The position numbers were made by a program, and so were the translations under genes. From NCBI GenBank assembly GCA_947683625.1, contig CANTUR010000907.1, positions 558,001 to 622,000 on the forward strand: a DNA stretch of 64,000 bases. Direction: 5' to 3'. How positions within the stretch are numbered: position 1 is the stretch's first letter; every line of letters starts with the position of its first letter. This DNA comes from Mallotus nudiflorus (lineage: Eukaryota; Streptophyta; Magnoliopsida; Malpighiales; Euphorbiaceae). The notes under the pieces are model-generated. The model was given only the letters and a program-made list of their open reading frames with translations, was not told the origin of the DNA and did no database searches. Below, one piece after another: positions 31,456 through 43,156 of the stretch.

Positions 31456-31892
31456 TTTGGCAAGGATCTCTACTTATGTTTCCCTGGAAGTGAAGTAGCG
31501 GAAAAGATCAAGTGGCTATTCTTTGTCTCTGTCAATACCACAATGTGAAAGGTGGTCAGACATTCGAGGATTCTACTTTTGTGCTGTTGTTGATCCCAAT
31601 TTCCTCGGTGAAAAGTACTGGTTTTATACGGCTCAATGTGAAATCCTTCTCGACTCCCTTTTTAAATCTTCCTTTTGTTGTTCTATACTACCTGAATCAA
31701 GACACTGTTCCTACGGATACAGCAGTCTTTTCATTTTTCCTTGGAGATGAACACAATAAATCACGCTGTTATGATGCGACAATTGAGTGTGGAGTCCATC
31801 CAATATATCGTGATGAAGTCTGCCCATTTCCTTCAGTGAACTCTGAGACAAAAAATGTAAAAAGGCTTCGTATAATACTTAAAGAGAAATAA
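31456..31892 (+). pseudogene. TNL exon 5: C-JID (post-LRR) domain, frameshifted
   Basis: It opens with FGKDLYLCFPGSEVAEKIKW, the F-P-G-(S/N)-E motif that starts the C-JID. An extra base near 31516 moves the frame to SLSIPQCERWSDIRGFYFCAVV, the domain's 'IxLP...GFxxCAVV' core. A second shift near 31740 returns to GDEHNKSRCYDATIECGVHPIY, the usual 'V-x-x-CGVHxIY' end. Stop TAA is at 31890-31892. C-JID contacts effectors in characterised TNLs. With two frameshifts plus upstream stops it is not made as a unit. Confidence 0.8.
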
Positions 31893-33642
31893 TTGTGCTT
31901 TTGTTTCCATGAACAAGAAAAGGAAAAAAGATCAAGTTAAATCATTTTTAATTGTTGATATTAATTGGCGATGCGCTTTCTTAATTAGAAGTTTCATCCA
32001 AAGTAAAATTTACTTACGAAATGCTACATTCATACCCTATCCAGAGTAAAACAGCCACTCTCTCAACTCGAAACATCTGTTCCTTTCGCCTAAGCCTCTT
32101 CCAGATCCAATAGTCTTTTAATTTTTTTGCTGAAGGGAACAAATGGTTTAAAAGCTAATCACGCAATTATGATGCTATAATTGAGTGTTAAACTCTGGGT
32201 ATATGCTATGAGTGTTTTACACCCAACCAATAAAAATGTGATGTATTTTGTCGCAGGACTAATCATTGGATGCTATATATTTAGAGTAGGCAAAAATCTC
32301 ATATCAATAATTATATAAGATAATTGGTACAATTTATGTCACAGAATTGTTTTACTCTTCCTAATACTTGTAAATTGGTTTTTCAGAAAGAAAATGGCGT
32401 TCAATTGATAGCTTGCAGTGGCAGTTTATAGTAACACAACTCTCCTGGATTAGGCTCATGAACACTCAACAGTGATAGAAAGGTCATGCACTTCAAGAAA
32501 ATTAATCTCAAAGGGAAGAAAAATTAGACATCATTACACTATATATCAAATTTTAATGTTCTTCACAACAATCAATTGATGATTCTCATTGCCATTATTC
32601 TTTTCATTTTGATTCGATGTTTAGTGATTGTCCTATTACATAAAAATTATTCGGATTCTATTCATAACATTTCAGTCATATGTTTATAAAAGAATAAAAA
32701 AAACAAACAAACATGATTCATGATTTTAGTTTGTTGCTATATATAAACCATCAATTTTATCCTTAACTTTAAACCGATTATCAATTGAATTCTAATTTAA
32801 AAGTTATTTTAATTTTCTCCTTCAACTTTAAAAATTATATCAATTATATCTAATTTTATTTGAATGATCTAATTGTATTTTCAGAAATTATTTTTAAATC
32901 ACTATAAAATAAATTTTACACTTATTAATTTTTTGATCCTCTTTAACTTAAAAGGAAAAAATAAAATATAAAAGGATAATTTTAATTTTTAATTTTGTCA
33001 CTTTTGACATAAATTTTAATTTTTTTTAAATGATTTCATAAATTTTTTAATTTTTCACTTTAAAAACGTTAAATTTGAAATGCTTTCAAGTATTATTTCA
33101 AAATTTTTCTAATAGTAGTGAAATAAAAAAAATATAAAATGAAAGAAAGAGAGGCTTTTGAAACACTAAAAATATTATCAAAAATAAAAATATTTGATTC
33201 TTTATGAAAATATGAAAAATTAAAATTAAAATTTTATTATTATTTATAGTAATAGTTAAAAGTAGTTACTTTATATTTATATTTATATTATTCTATATAA
33301 TTAATTAATTAATAAGATATAACTCTTTTATTTTTTTATTATTTTTCATTAATACATAAACATTTAAAATTTTATGTCAAAAATTTAAAATTTATTTTAA
33401 AATTGATACATAGAAATGTCGTGATTGCTCCAGTGTCCAATTAAAAATGGAAAATTGACACAAGAATTAGTGCTAGGCGGCATTTCCATGAAATGTCATT
33501 GCATTGGAGATACTCTAAGCCCAAACTCGTTGCGCGACTGAATTGGATCCTTTGAAAAGGCTGCGTATCCGAGTCAAGCCTTTGGTTTTTCCTAATGACT
33601 TGAGGGCACTTCTTCCTAATGTGTGCGGTTCTTGAAGGGAGT
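31893..33642. other. intergenic, AT-rich, downstream of TNL
   Basis: No gene seen. AATAAA-type signals occur at 32230. A weak C-JID-like echo is at 32110-32205. The last 200 bp (33430-33642) are less AT-rich and leave a diverged unknown segment ahead of the right flanking repeat. Confidence 0.5.
32110..32205 (+). pseudogene. echo of C-JID coding sequence
   Basis: The stretch gaagggaacaaatgg...aatcacgcaattatgatgctataattgagtgt resembles 31742-31800 (gagatgaacacaataaatcacgctgttatgatgcgacaattgagtgt). Roughly 70 percent similar over about 75 bp. It may be the remnant of a second TNL 3' end. Short and degenerate. Confidence 0.4.
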
Positions 33643-33885
33643 TACTTCCCAGCTTATAGCTTTCTTTACTTACAGTCATTATTAATATCACCGCAACACC
33701 ATTGATGAGCCTTGTATATCATTAGTCTTGGTTTTTTTCATTACATGAAGGTTTCACGGGTTTTTTTATTTTTTTACAAAATAATAAAAAAGTTAATTAA
33801 AAAAAATAAAAGTTTAAGCCTAAAATTGACTTTTTGTGTAACAAGAACAAGCAAAATCAAGATCTATATAAAGTACTACTTAAAA
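33643..33885 (+). repeat. right flanking direct repeat of the TNL island
   Basis: Pairs with 22169-22375 in the same orientation: tacttcccagcttatagctt, the 'attagtcttg...cattacatgaaggtttcac' block, then a 60-bp AT-rich insert and 'tttgtgtaacaagaacaagcaaaa'. Confidence 0.75.
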
Positions 33886-34480
33886 CACTCAGATTCTGAA
33901 AATACAGAACCGGCATTCGATTGGGTGCACCAATAATGACAATGGTATGGTTTTGTGGTCTACTACGACGGAACTTAAAACATTACAATTCCATAATATT
34001 TTCATGCAACACTACTGTAACACGGTTTGGTATTAATAAAATCCGGAAATGAAAGAGAAAAAATAAATAGATAAATAAATGTCAATTTGATTTCTAACTT
34101 TTGCTCATGGTGAAAATCAGCCATTTTACACTTTTTTGAGTTAATTTAGTATTGAATTTTGTGATAAAAGTCAAATTAAATATTACACTTGACTTCTTAT
34201 TTTTTAACATATGAACAAAAGACTTTCTCAATATTTATAAATAACTCTCTAATATTTTAAATAGTTAACAAATTAATCCTTCTTTTAATTAAATAAATTA
34301 ATTTTAAAATTATATTTAAAATGTAATTTTTTATAGCTTGTGAAATTTGAAAATTAAATAACAAATTATATTATCCAATAATTTTAATAGTTTTTTTTTA
34401 ATACAAGGCTGGAGATCAGAAATTAGTCAACGCATCCAACTATTTCAACTAGATTTACACACTTTTAGTGTTCTCATCCA
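33886..34480. other. AT-rich intergenic stretch
   Basis: No coding frame, repeat array or element end is recognised between the flanking repeat and the LINE 3' end. Confidence 0.5.
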
Positions 34481-35560
34481 AAATATTATTAATAATAAAG
34501 AAAAATCATGCAAAAAATAAAATCATCCAAAAATCCCAAAGGATTAACAATAACGGCAATTAACCCGTCTACTAAAATCATTAGAAATAGCAGAAGATAA
34601 AAATTCTGGAGCCAAATCCCACCAAAAGAAAGAAGAAGCTGAAACTCCATGTTTGGCCAACAAATCGGCAGCAGCATTGCCTTCTCTGAAAATGTGTAAA
34701 ACCCAGAAATTCATCTTTGAAACCTGATCAAGACAGTTGCTCCAAAGAAACCGCACTTCCATGGATCTTGCTTTGATTTCGATAGGAACAAGTTAACAAC
34801 GTACTTAGAGTCACACTCCAACCACAGGTTGTGCCAACCTTTATTCCAAGCCACATTGACAGCCTTGATAGCAGCATGAAGTTCGGCAACATATGCAAAG
34901 CTACAACCGATACCGAAAGAAAAAGAACCTATTGGAAAGCCGCGAGACATTCTGAAAACAGTGCCACAACCAATAATTACCAGGGGAGCCTAAGGCAAAC
35001 CCATCAATATTAGCTTTCACCCAACACGAAGGAGGTGATTGCCCAGAGACGACAATGATAACAGGAGCCTTGCCTGGGTTACCGCTAATGTGCAAAAACT
35101 GTAAGATTCTCTGTTCATCATAGGAGTTAAACATCTTACCTACTTTTGAAAAAATTCATCTCCTTAATCAGACACCATAAAGAGCGCGAAGTATCATGAA
35201 TATTCGGAGCTATGCCATAAAAAATAGCAGATTTTTGGGCTCGCCAAATGGACCAAACACCTCCAACAATAGCTGCAGTCCGGAAAGCAAAAATTTGAGA
35301 GCTGAAAGAGTGTGTAATGGCATCCGTAATCAGGTTTAACAAAGAGCCTGTAACAAAAAAATTTCTTCCAAACAAGCAAGAGATAGCATGCCAAACCGAT
35401 GTAGCAAAATTAAAACTTGTAAACAAATGATCAGATGTTTCTTCTTAAGCAGCACATTAAATACATCGAGATGAAAAAGAAATGCCTTTTCTTTTCAAAT
35501 TGTCATTGTGCGTAAATAACACAAAAGCGCCGGGTTGCTTCATCTAGCGTCTCCGACTGA
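34480..35560 (-). pseudogene. 5'-truncated L1-type LINE: zinc finger and RNase H-like domain
   Basis: On the minus strand, from about 35560: NLKRKGISFSSRCI then CAA-EETSDHLFTSFNFATSVWHAI (the zf-RVT C-x2-C...H region), GGVWSIWRAQKSAIFYG, then WVKANIDGFALGSPGN (RNase H-like domain start), AELHAAIKAVNVAWNKGW, LWLECDSKYVVNLFLSKS, and IFREGNAAADLLAKHGVS (domain end). It runs to a poly-T-like 3' tail at 34480. Frameshifts separate the blocks. Everything upstream of the zinc finger is absent, the usual 5' truncation of LINEs. It is the same family as the plus-strand LINE 43453-55383. Confidence 0.85.
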
Positions 35561-35593
35561 TTGCTGGCTTCCTGCCAATGATTCTGATCTTTC
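35561..35593 (+). other. left flank of array insertion, with TSD CTTTC
   Basis: Bases 35589-35593 (ctttc) are repeated at 43453-43457 right after the last LTR. Joined without the array, the left flank runs into the 5' end of the plus-strand LINE ORF1 about 7 bases before its ATG, so this stretch is probably LINE 5' leader. Confidence 0.6.
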
Positions 35594-37106
35594 TGTTGAA
35601 AAGTGATTCAAAATCTGACTTAGTCTAAGATATTTGTTTTTAAGTTGTTTTTATTGCTGCTTAATTTTCTGTTTTTGGTTAACAAAAGTAGTGCCAAGAA
35701 TATTTGATGTTAGTTCAAATTATTCAGTTATTTAGTTCAGATTTTTTAGTTGTTCAGTTTGCTTGTAAGCCTATAAATAGGCACTTTCAGTCTTGGAATA
35801 ATGAATCAGTTCACTTAGCACTCTGTTCTTTTAAAATTTCCACCAACAATCGCATTAAATCCAGGTTCAATTGTAGCTGGGCGGAAAAAAGAAGAAATAT
35901 GGCCTTGTAGCTGATTTAATTGTTCTCTAAAAATGGTTGTCAATGGAGGTTTAGGCAGCTTCAAAGCAGGCATAAAAGATTTTGAAAATTGAGTACAAAG
36001 GCAATGGTTGTGCAACATCAAACTCTTCGGCATGGGTTTGAGACTTTGCCCATGAAGGTTGTAGTTGAGGAGTCTAATGACTTGTCAACAGAAAAGTATG
36101 CAGAAAAAGCCTTTCAAATGAAGGGGGAGAACTCTTATCAAAAGGAGTTTAAAGAAAATGAACATGGCAGAAGTTCATTTTATGAAGGCAAAGACCAATT
36201 TGATGGACAACAAAGGTAGTTCAAAGAGCAAAGAAGCAACAAGAATGATGAAGTGAATTATGCACTAAAAGATGATTAGAAAAGTGAAGACAAAGCATGT
36301 CAAGTGAAAGAGAAGGAAAACAAAAATGAAGTGTTCGTTGCCAAAGAAAATGGAAGGACAGTCATTTGCAATAAAGAACAAGGCAAAAATAAAAGTAAAG
36401 GTCGATTTCAAAGGTAAGAAAGGCAGACATGTGATGAACAATAATGGAAAAGGAATGAAGAAAAGACATTTCAAGCAGAAGGAAAAGGCTCAAATGCAAA
36501 AGAGTTGAAAAAGGCAATTGCTTAAAGAAAGGATCATAAAAATGACAAGGATAGAAGCAAAGGATCTTAACAAAGATCCAATAGCAACAAGGGCTACATC
36601 CAATGCCATATTTGCAAGAAATATGGGCATATAAAAGCTGATTGTTCATACAAAGATTAGTAAGTAAATTATGCAGCAGAGAGTGAAGAGGAAAGTAAGC
36701 CTTTTATGGCTCATTTTGATACCAACAATATGTCTAGTGATGTGTGGTTTGTAGACAGTGGCAGCTCAAACCATATGATGGGCACAAAATCCAAGTTTAA
36801 AGAGCTTGATGAGACACAAAAGATGAAGGTGCAACTTGGAAATGGCAAAGAAATGCAAGCAAAAGGAAAATGATCAGTAGTCATTAAGAGTATTCAAGTG
36901 AAATAAAACTTCTGCATGATTTTCAATTTGTTCCTAACTTGGCACAAACTTTTTCAAGTGTTATACAACAAATAACTAGTGGATATTCAGTTTTATTGGA
37001 TGCTGGAAGTCAAGTAAACGACTACTTCACCAAAGCTTTGTCAACTCGAAGACAAGCTTATCTTAGGATGTTACTTGAAGTGTGTAATTTTCAATCAAAG
37101 GGGAAG
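35594..37106 (+). mobile_element. array unit 1
   Basis: LTR 35594-35848 (255 bp, TATA-like cctataaatagg), then the primer site mutated to atcgcattaaatcc. The gag frame starts near 35989 (TLRHGFETLPMKVVVEESNDL), with CHICKKYGHIKADC at 36604-36645 (complete C-x2-C-x4-H-x4-C). Protease start WFVDSGSSNHMMGT lies near 36745, joined to 'GSQV-DYFTKALS' near 37010. Stops after the knuckle and after the protease block. Confidence 0.88.
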
Positions 37107-38618
37107 TGTTGAAGAGTGATTCAAAATCTAACTTAGTCTAAGATATTTGTTTTTAAGTTGACTTTATTGCTACTTAATTTTCTACTTTTGGTTAACAAAA
37201 GTAGTGCTAAGAATATTTGATGTTACTTCAAATTATTCAATTATTTAGTTAAATTTTTTAGTTGTTCAGTTTGCTTGTAAGCCTATAAATAGGCACTTTC
37301 AGTCTTGGAATAATGAATCAGATCTTTTAGCACTCTGTTCTTTTAAAATTTCCACCAACAATGGTATCAAATCCAGGTTCGATTGTAGCTAGGCAGAAAA
37401 AAGAAAAAATATGGCCTTGTACCTGATTTAATTATTCTCTAAAAATGGTTGTCAATGGAGGTTTGAGCAGCTTCAAAGCAGGCATAAAAGATTTTGAAAA
37501 TTGAGTACAAAGGCAATGGTTGTGCAACATCAAACTCTTCGGCATGGGTTTTAGACTTTGCCCATGAAGGTTGTAGTTGAGGAGTCTAATGACTTGTCAA
37601 CTAAAAAGTATGCAGAAAAAGCCTTTCAAATGAAGGGGGAGAACTCTTATCAAAAGGAGTTTAAAGAAAATGAACATGGTAGAAGTTCATTTTATGAAGG
37701 CAAAGACCAATTTGATGGACAACAAAGGTAGTCCAAAGAGCAAAGAAGCAACAAGAATGATGAAATGAATTATGCAGTAAAAGATGATGAGAAAAGTGAA
37801 GACAAAGCATGTCAAGTGAAAGAGAAGGAAAAAAAAATGAAGTGTTCGTTGGTAAAGAAAATGGAAGGACAATCATTTGTAATAAAGAACAAGGCAAAAA
37901 TAAAAGTAGAGGTCGATTTCAAAGGTAAGAAAGGCAGACATGTGGTGAGCAATAATGGAAAAGGAATGAAGAAAAGACATTTCAAGCAGAAGGAAAAGGC
38001 TCAAATGCAAAGGAGTTAGAAAAGGCAATTGGTCAAAGAAAGGATCTCAAAAATGACAAGGATAGAAGCAAAGGGTCTTAACAAAGATCCAATAGCAACA
38101 AGGGCTACATCCAATGCCATATTTGCAAGAAATATGGGCATATAAAAGCTTATTATTCGTACAAAGATCAATAAGTAAATTATGCAGTAGAAAGTGAAGA
38201 GGAAAGTAAGCCTTTTATGGCTCATTTTGATACAAACAATACGTCTAGTGATATGTGGTTTGTAGACAGTGGCAGCTCAAACCATATGATGGGCACAAAA
38301 TCCATGTTTAAAAAGCTTGAAAAGACATAAAAGATGAAGGTGCAACTTGGAAATGGCAAAGAAATGCAAGCAGAAGGAAAATGATCAGTAGTCATTAAGA
38401 GTATTCAAGGTGAAATAAAACTTTTGCATGATGTTCAATTTGTTCCTAACTTGGCACAAAATTTTTTGAGTGTTATACAACTGATAACTAGTGGATATTC
38501 AGTTTTATTGGATGCTGGAAGTCAAGTAGAAGACTACTTCACTAAAGCTTTGTCAAGTCGAAGACAAGCTTATCTTAGGATGTTACTTGAAGTATGCAAT
38601 TTTAAATCAAAGCGGAAG
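37107..38618 (+). mobile_element. array unit 2
   Basis: LTR 37107-37360 (254 bp), then primer site atggtatcaaatcc, close to TGGTATCAGAGC. Same internal order as unit 1; the knuckle's second-last codon pair is changed (KAYYS instead of KADCS), losing the last Cys. Confidence 0.88.
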
Positions 38619-40131
38619 TGTTGAAGAGTGATTCAAAATCTGACTTGGTCTAAGATATTTGATTTTAAGTTGATTTTATTGCTTCTTAATTTTCTATTTT
38701 TGGTTAACAAAAGTAGTTCCAAGAATATTGATGTTGGTTCAAATTATTCAGTTATTTAGTTCAAATTTTTTAGTTGTTCAGTTTGCTTGTAAGCCTATAA
38801 ATAACCACTTTCAATCTTGGAATAATGAATCAGATCTTTTAGCACTCTGTTCTTTTAAAATTTCCACAAACAATGGTATCAAATCCAGGTTCGATTGTAG
38901 CTAGGTGGAAAAAAGAAGAAATATAGCCTTGTACCTGATTTAATTATTCTCTAAAAATGGTTGTCAATGGAGGTTTAGGTAGCTTCAAAGCAGGCATAAA
39001 AGATTTTAAAAATTGAGTACAAAGGCAATGGTTGTGCAACATCAGACTCTTCAACATGGGTTTAAGACTTTGCCCATAAAGGTTGTAATTAAGGAGTCTA
39101 ATGATTTGTCAACTGAAAAATATACAGAAAAAGCCTTTCAAATGAAGGGGGAGAACTCTTATCAAAAGGAGTTTAAAGAAAATGAACATGGCAGAAGTTC
39201 ATTTTATGAAGGCAAAGACCAATTTGATGGACAACAAAGGTAGTCCAAAGAGCAAAGAAGCAACAAGAATGATGAAGTGAAATATGCAGTACAAGATGAT
39301 GAGAAAAGTGAAGACAAAGCATATCAAGTGAAAGAGAAGGAAAACAAAATTGAAGCACTCATTGGCAAAGAAAATGGAAGGATAGTCATTTGTAATAAAG
39401 AACGAGACAAAAATAAAAGTAGAGGTCGATTTCAAAGGTAAGAAAGGTATACCTGTGGTGAGCAACAATGGAAAAGGAATGAAGAAAAGACATTTCAAGC
39501 AGAAGGAAAAGGCTCAAATGCAAAGGAGTTAGAAAAGGCAATTGGTCAAAGAAAGGATCACAAAGATGACAAGGATAGAAGTAAAGGGTCTTAAGAAAGA
39601 TCCAATAGCAACAAGGGCTACATCCAATGCCATATTTGCAAGAAATATGGGCATATAAAAGCTGATTGTTCGTACAAAGATCAATAAGTAAATTATGCAA
39701 CAGAGAGTGAAGAGGAAAGTAAGCCTTTTATGGCTTATTTTGATACAAACAATATGTCTAGTGATGTGTGGTTTGTAGACAGTGGCAGCTCAAACCATAT
39801 GATGGGCACAAAATCCATGTTTAAAGAGCTTGATGAGACACAAAAGATGAAGGTGCCACTTGGAAATGGCAAAGAATTGCAAGCAGAAGGAAAATGATCA
39901 GTAGTCATTAAAAGTATTCAAGGTGAAATAAACCTTTTGTATGATGTTCAATTTGTTCCTAACTTGGCACAAAAGTTTTTGAGTGTTATACAGCTGATAA
40001 CTAGTGGATATTCAGTTTTATTGGATGTTGGAAGTCAAGTAGAAGACTACTTCACCAAAGCTTTGTCAAGTCGAAGACAAGCTTATCTTAGGATGTTCCT
40101 TAAAGTGTGTAATTTTAAATCAAAGGGGAAG
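38619..40131 (+). mobile_element. array unit 3
   Basis: LTR 38619-38872 (254 bp). The internal region keeps the intact CCHC knuckle and DSGSSNHMM protease start. It carries private changes such as 'LQHGFKTLPIKVVIKE' in the gag remnant. Confidence 0.88.
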
Positions 40132-41643
40132 TGTTGAAGAGTGATTCAAAATCTGACTTAGTCTAAAATATTTATTTTTAAGTTGTTTTTATTACTGCTT
40201 AGCTTTCTATTTTTGGTTAACAAAAGTAGTGCCAAGAATATTTAATGTTAGTTGAAATTATCCAGTTATTTAGTTTAAAATTTTTAGTTGTTCGGTTTGC
40301 TTGTAAGCCTATAAATAGGCACTTTCAGTCTTCGAATATTGAATTAGATCTCTTAGCACTCTGTTCTTTTAAAATTTCCACCAATAATGGTATCAAATCT
40401 AGGTTCGATTGTAGCTAGGCGGAAAAAATAAGAAATATGGCCTTGTACCTGATTTAATTATTCTCTAAAAATGGTTGTCAATGGAGGTTTAGGCAGCTTC
40501 AAAGCAGGCATAAAAGATTTTGAAAATTGAGTACAAAGGCAATGGTTGTGCAACATCAAACTCTTCAACATAGGTTTGAGACTTTGCCCATGAAGGTTGT
40601 AGTTGAGGAGTCTAATGACTTGTTAACTGAAAAGTATACAGAGAAAGCCTTTCAAATGAAGGGGTAGAACTCTTATCAAAAGGATTTTAAAGAAAATGAA
40701 CACAGCAGAAGTTCATTTTATGAAGGCGAAGACAAATTTAATGGACAACAAAGGTAGTCCAAAGAGCAAAGAAGCAACAAGAATGATGAAGTGAAATATG
40801 CAGTACAAGATGATGAGAAAAGTGAAGACAAAGCATGTCAAGTGAAAGAGAAGGAAAAAAATTGAAGTGTTCATTGGCAAAGAAAATGGAAGGACAGTCA
40901 TTTGTAATAAAGAACAAGGCAAAAATAAAAGTAGAGGTTGATTTCAAAGGTAAGAAAGGCAGACATGTGGTGAGCAATAATGGAAAAGGAATGAAGAAAA
41001 GACATTTCAAGCAGAAGGAAAAGGCTCAAATGCAAAGGAGTTAGAAAAGGCAATTGGTCAAAGAAAGGATCTCAAAAATGACAAGGATAGAAGCAAAGGG
41101 TCTTAACAAAGATCCAATAGCAACAAGGGCTACATCCAATGCCATATTTGCAAGAAATATGGGCATATAAAAGCTGATTGTTCATACAAAGATCAAGAAG
41201 TAAATTATGCAGCAGAGAGTGAAGAGGAAAGTAAGCCTTTTATGGCTCATTTTGATACAAACAATACGTCTAGTGATGTGTGGTTTGTAGACAGTGCTAG
41301 CTCAAACCATATGATGGGCAAAAAATCCATGTTTAAAGAGCTTGATGAGACACAAAAGATGAAGGTGCCACTTGGAAATGGCAAAGAAATGCAAGTAGAA
41401 GGAAAATGATCAGCAGTCATTAAAAGTATTCAAGGTGAAATAAAACTTTTGCGTGATGTTCAATTTGTTCCTAACTTGGCACAAAATTTTTTGAGTGTTA
41501 TGCAGCTGATAACTAGTGGATATTCAATTTTATTGGATGTTGGAAGTCAAGTAGAAGACTACTTCACCAAAGCTTTGTCAAGTCGAAGACAAGCTTATCT
41601 TAGGATGTTACTTGAAGTGTGTAATTTTAAATCGAAGGGGAAG
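40132..41643 (+). mobile_element. array unit 4
   Basis: LTR 40132-40386 (255 bp). The gag remnant has an extra stop (aaggggtagaac, 40665). The protease box reads DSASSNHMM, losing the catalytic-motif Gly. Confidence 0.88.
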
Positions 41644-43156
41644 TGTTGAAGAGTGATTCAAAATCTGACTTAGTCTAAGATATTTGTTTTCAAGTTGTTT
41701 TTATTGCTGCTTAATTTTCTATTTTTGGTTAACAAAAGTAGTGCCAAGAATATTTGATGTTAGTTTAAATTATTTAGTTATTTAGTTCAAATTTTTTAGT
41801 TTTTCAGTTTGCTTGTAAGCCTATAAATAGGCACTTTCAGTCTTGGAATAATGAATCAGACCTCTTAGCACTCTGTTCTTTTAAAATTTCCACCAATAAT
41901 GGTATCAAATCCAGGTTCGATTGTAGCTAGGCGGAAAAAAGAAGAAATATGGCCTTGTACCTGATTTAATTATTCTCTAAAAATGGTTGTCAATAGAGGT
42001 TTAGGCAGCTTCACAGCAGGCATAAAAGATTTTGAAAATTGAGTACAAAGGCAATGGTTGTGCAACATCAAACTCTTCGGCATGGGTTTGAGACTTTGCC
42101 CATGAAGGTTGTAGTTGAGGAGTCTAATGACTTGTCAACTAAAAAGTATGCAGAAAAAGCCTTTCAAATGAAGGGGGAGAACTCTTATCAAAAGGAGTTT
42201 AAAGAAAATGAACATGGAAAAAGTTCATTTTATGAAGGCAAAGACCAATTTGATGGACAACAAAGGAGTCCAAAGAGCAAAGAAGCAACAAGAATGATGA
42301 AGTGAATTATGTAGTACAAGATGATGAGAAAAGTGAAGATAAAGCATGTCAAGTGAACGAGAAGGAAAATAAAAATGAAGTGTTCATTGGCAAAGAAAAT
42401 GGAAGGACAGTCATTTGTAATAAAGAACAAGGCAAAAATAAAAGTAGAGGTCAATTTCAAAGGTAAGAAAGGCAGACCTGTGGTAAGCAATAATGGAAAA
42501 GGAATGAAGAAAAGACATTTCAAGTAGAAGGAAAAGGCTCAAATGCAAAGGAGTTGGAAAAGGCAATTGGTCAAAGAAAGGATCTCAAAAATGACAAGGA
42601 TAGAAGCAAAGGGTCTTAACAAAGATCCAATAGCAACAAGGGTTATATCCAATGCCATATTTGCAAGAAATATGGGCATATAAAAGCTGATTGTTCGTAT
42701 AAAGATCAATAAGTAAATTATGCAGCAGAGAGTGAAGAGGAAAGTAAGCCTTTTATGGCTCATTTTGATACAAACAATACGTCTGGTGATATGTGGTTTG
42801 TAGACAGTGGCAGTTCAAACTATATGATGGGCACAAAATCCATGTTTAAAGAGCTTGATGAGACACAAAAGATGAAGGTGCAACTTAGAAATGGCAAAGA
42901 AATGCAAGCAAAAGGAAAATAATCAGTAGTCATGAAAAGTATTCAAGGTGAAATAAAAATTTTGCATGATATTCAATTTGTTCCTAACTTGGCATAAAAT
43001 TTTTTAAGTGTTATACAGCTGATAACTAGTGGATATTCAGTTTTATTGGATGCTGGAAGTCAAGTAGAAGACTACTTCACCAAAGCTTTGTCAAGTCGAA
43101 GACAAGCTTATCTTAGGATGTTACTTGAAGTGTGTAATTTTAAATCAAGGGAGAAG
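41644..43156 (+). mobile_element. array unit 5
   Basis: LTR 41644-41898 (255 bp). A one-base loss after GQQR (42265) extends the gag frame by twelve codons compared with other units. The protease start reads DSGSSNYMM. Confidence 0.88.

Larger units (their letters stand above)
24112..31892 (+). pseudogene. TIR-NBS-LRR (TNL) immune receptor gene, disrupted in 3' part
   Basis: Five exons are predicted: TIR (24112-24587), NB-ARC (26028-about 27210), first LRRs (27700-28008, with a duplicate at 27329-27487), main LRRs (30029-about 31175) and the C-terminal jelly-roll/Ig-like (C-JID) exon (31456-31892). This is the standard TNL exon order, and the clean junctions agree in phase. TNLs are intracellular receptors: the LRR and C-JID sense pathogen effectors, NB-ARC switches with nucleotide and the TIR acts as an NADase. 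Lesions are all distal: TAA at 30830, a 2-bp deletion near 30840, TAG at 30981, and frameshifts near 31516 and 31740. Translation would end at about 923 residues, keeping TIR, NB-ARC and part of the LRR. It could be a true pseudogene, a truncated receptor, or contain sequencing errors. Confidence 0.88.

Noticed and set aside
36265..42763. Minus-strand hydrophobic frames with repeated 'FLLFHLTCFVFTFLIIF'
   Set aside because: Antisense of the Lys/Glu-rich gag remnant in each array unit; they repeat only because the units repeat.
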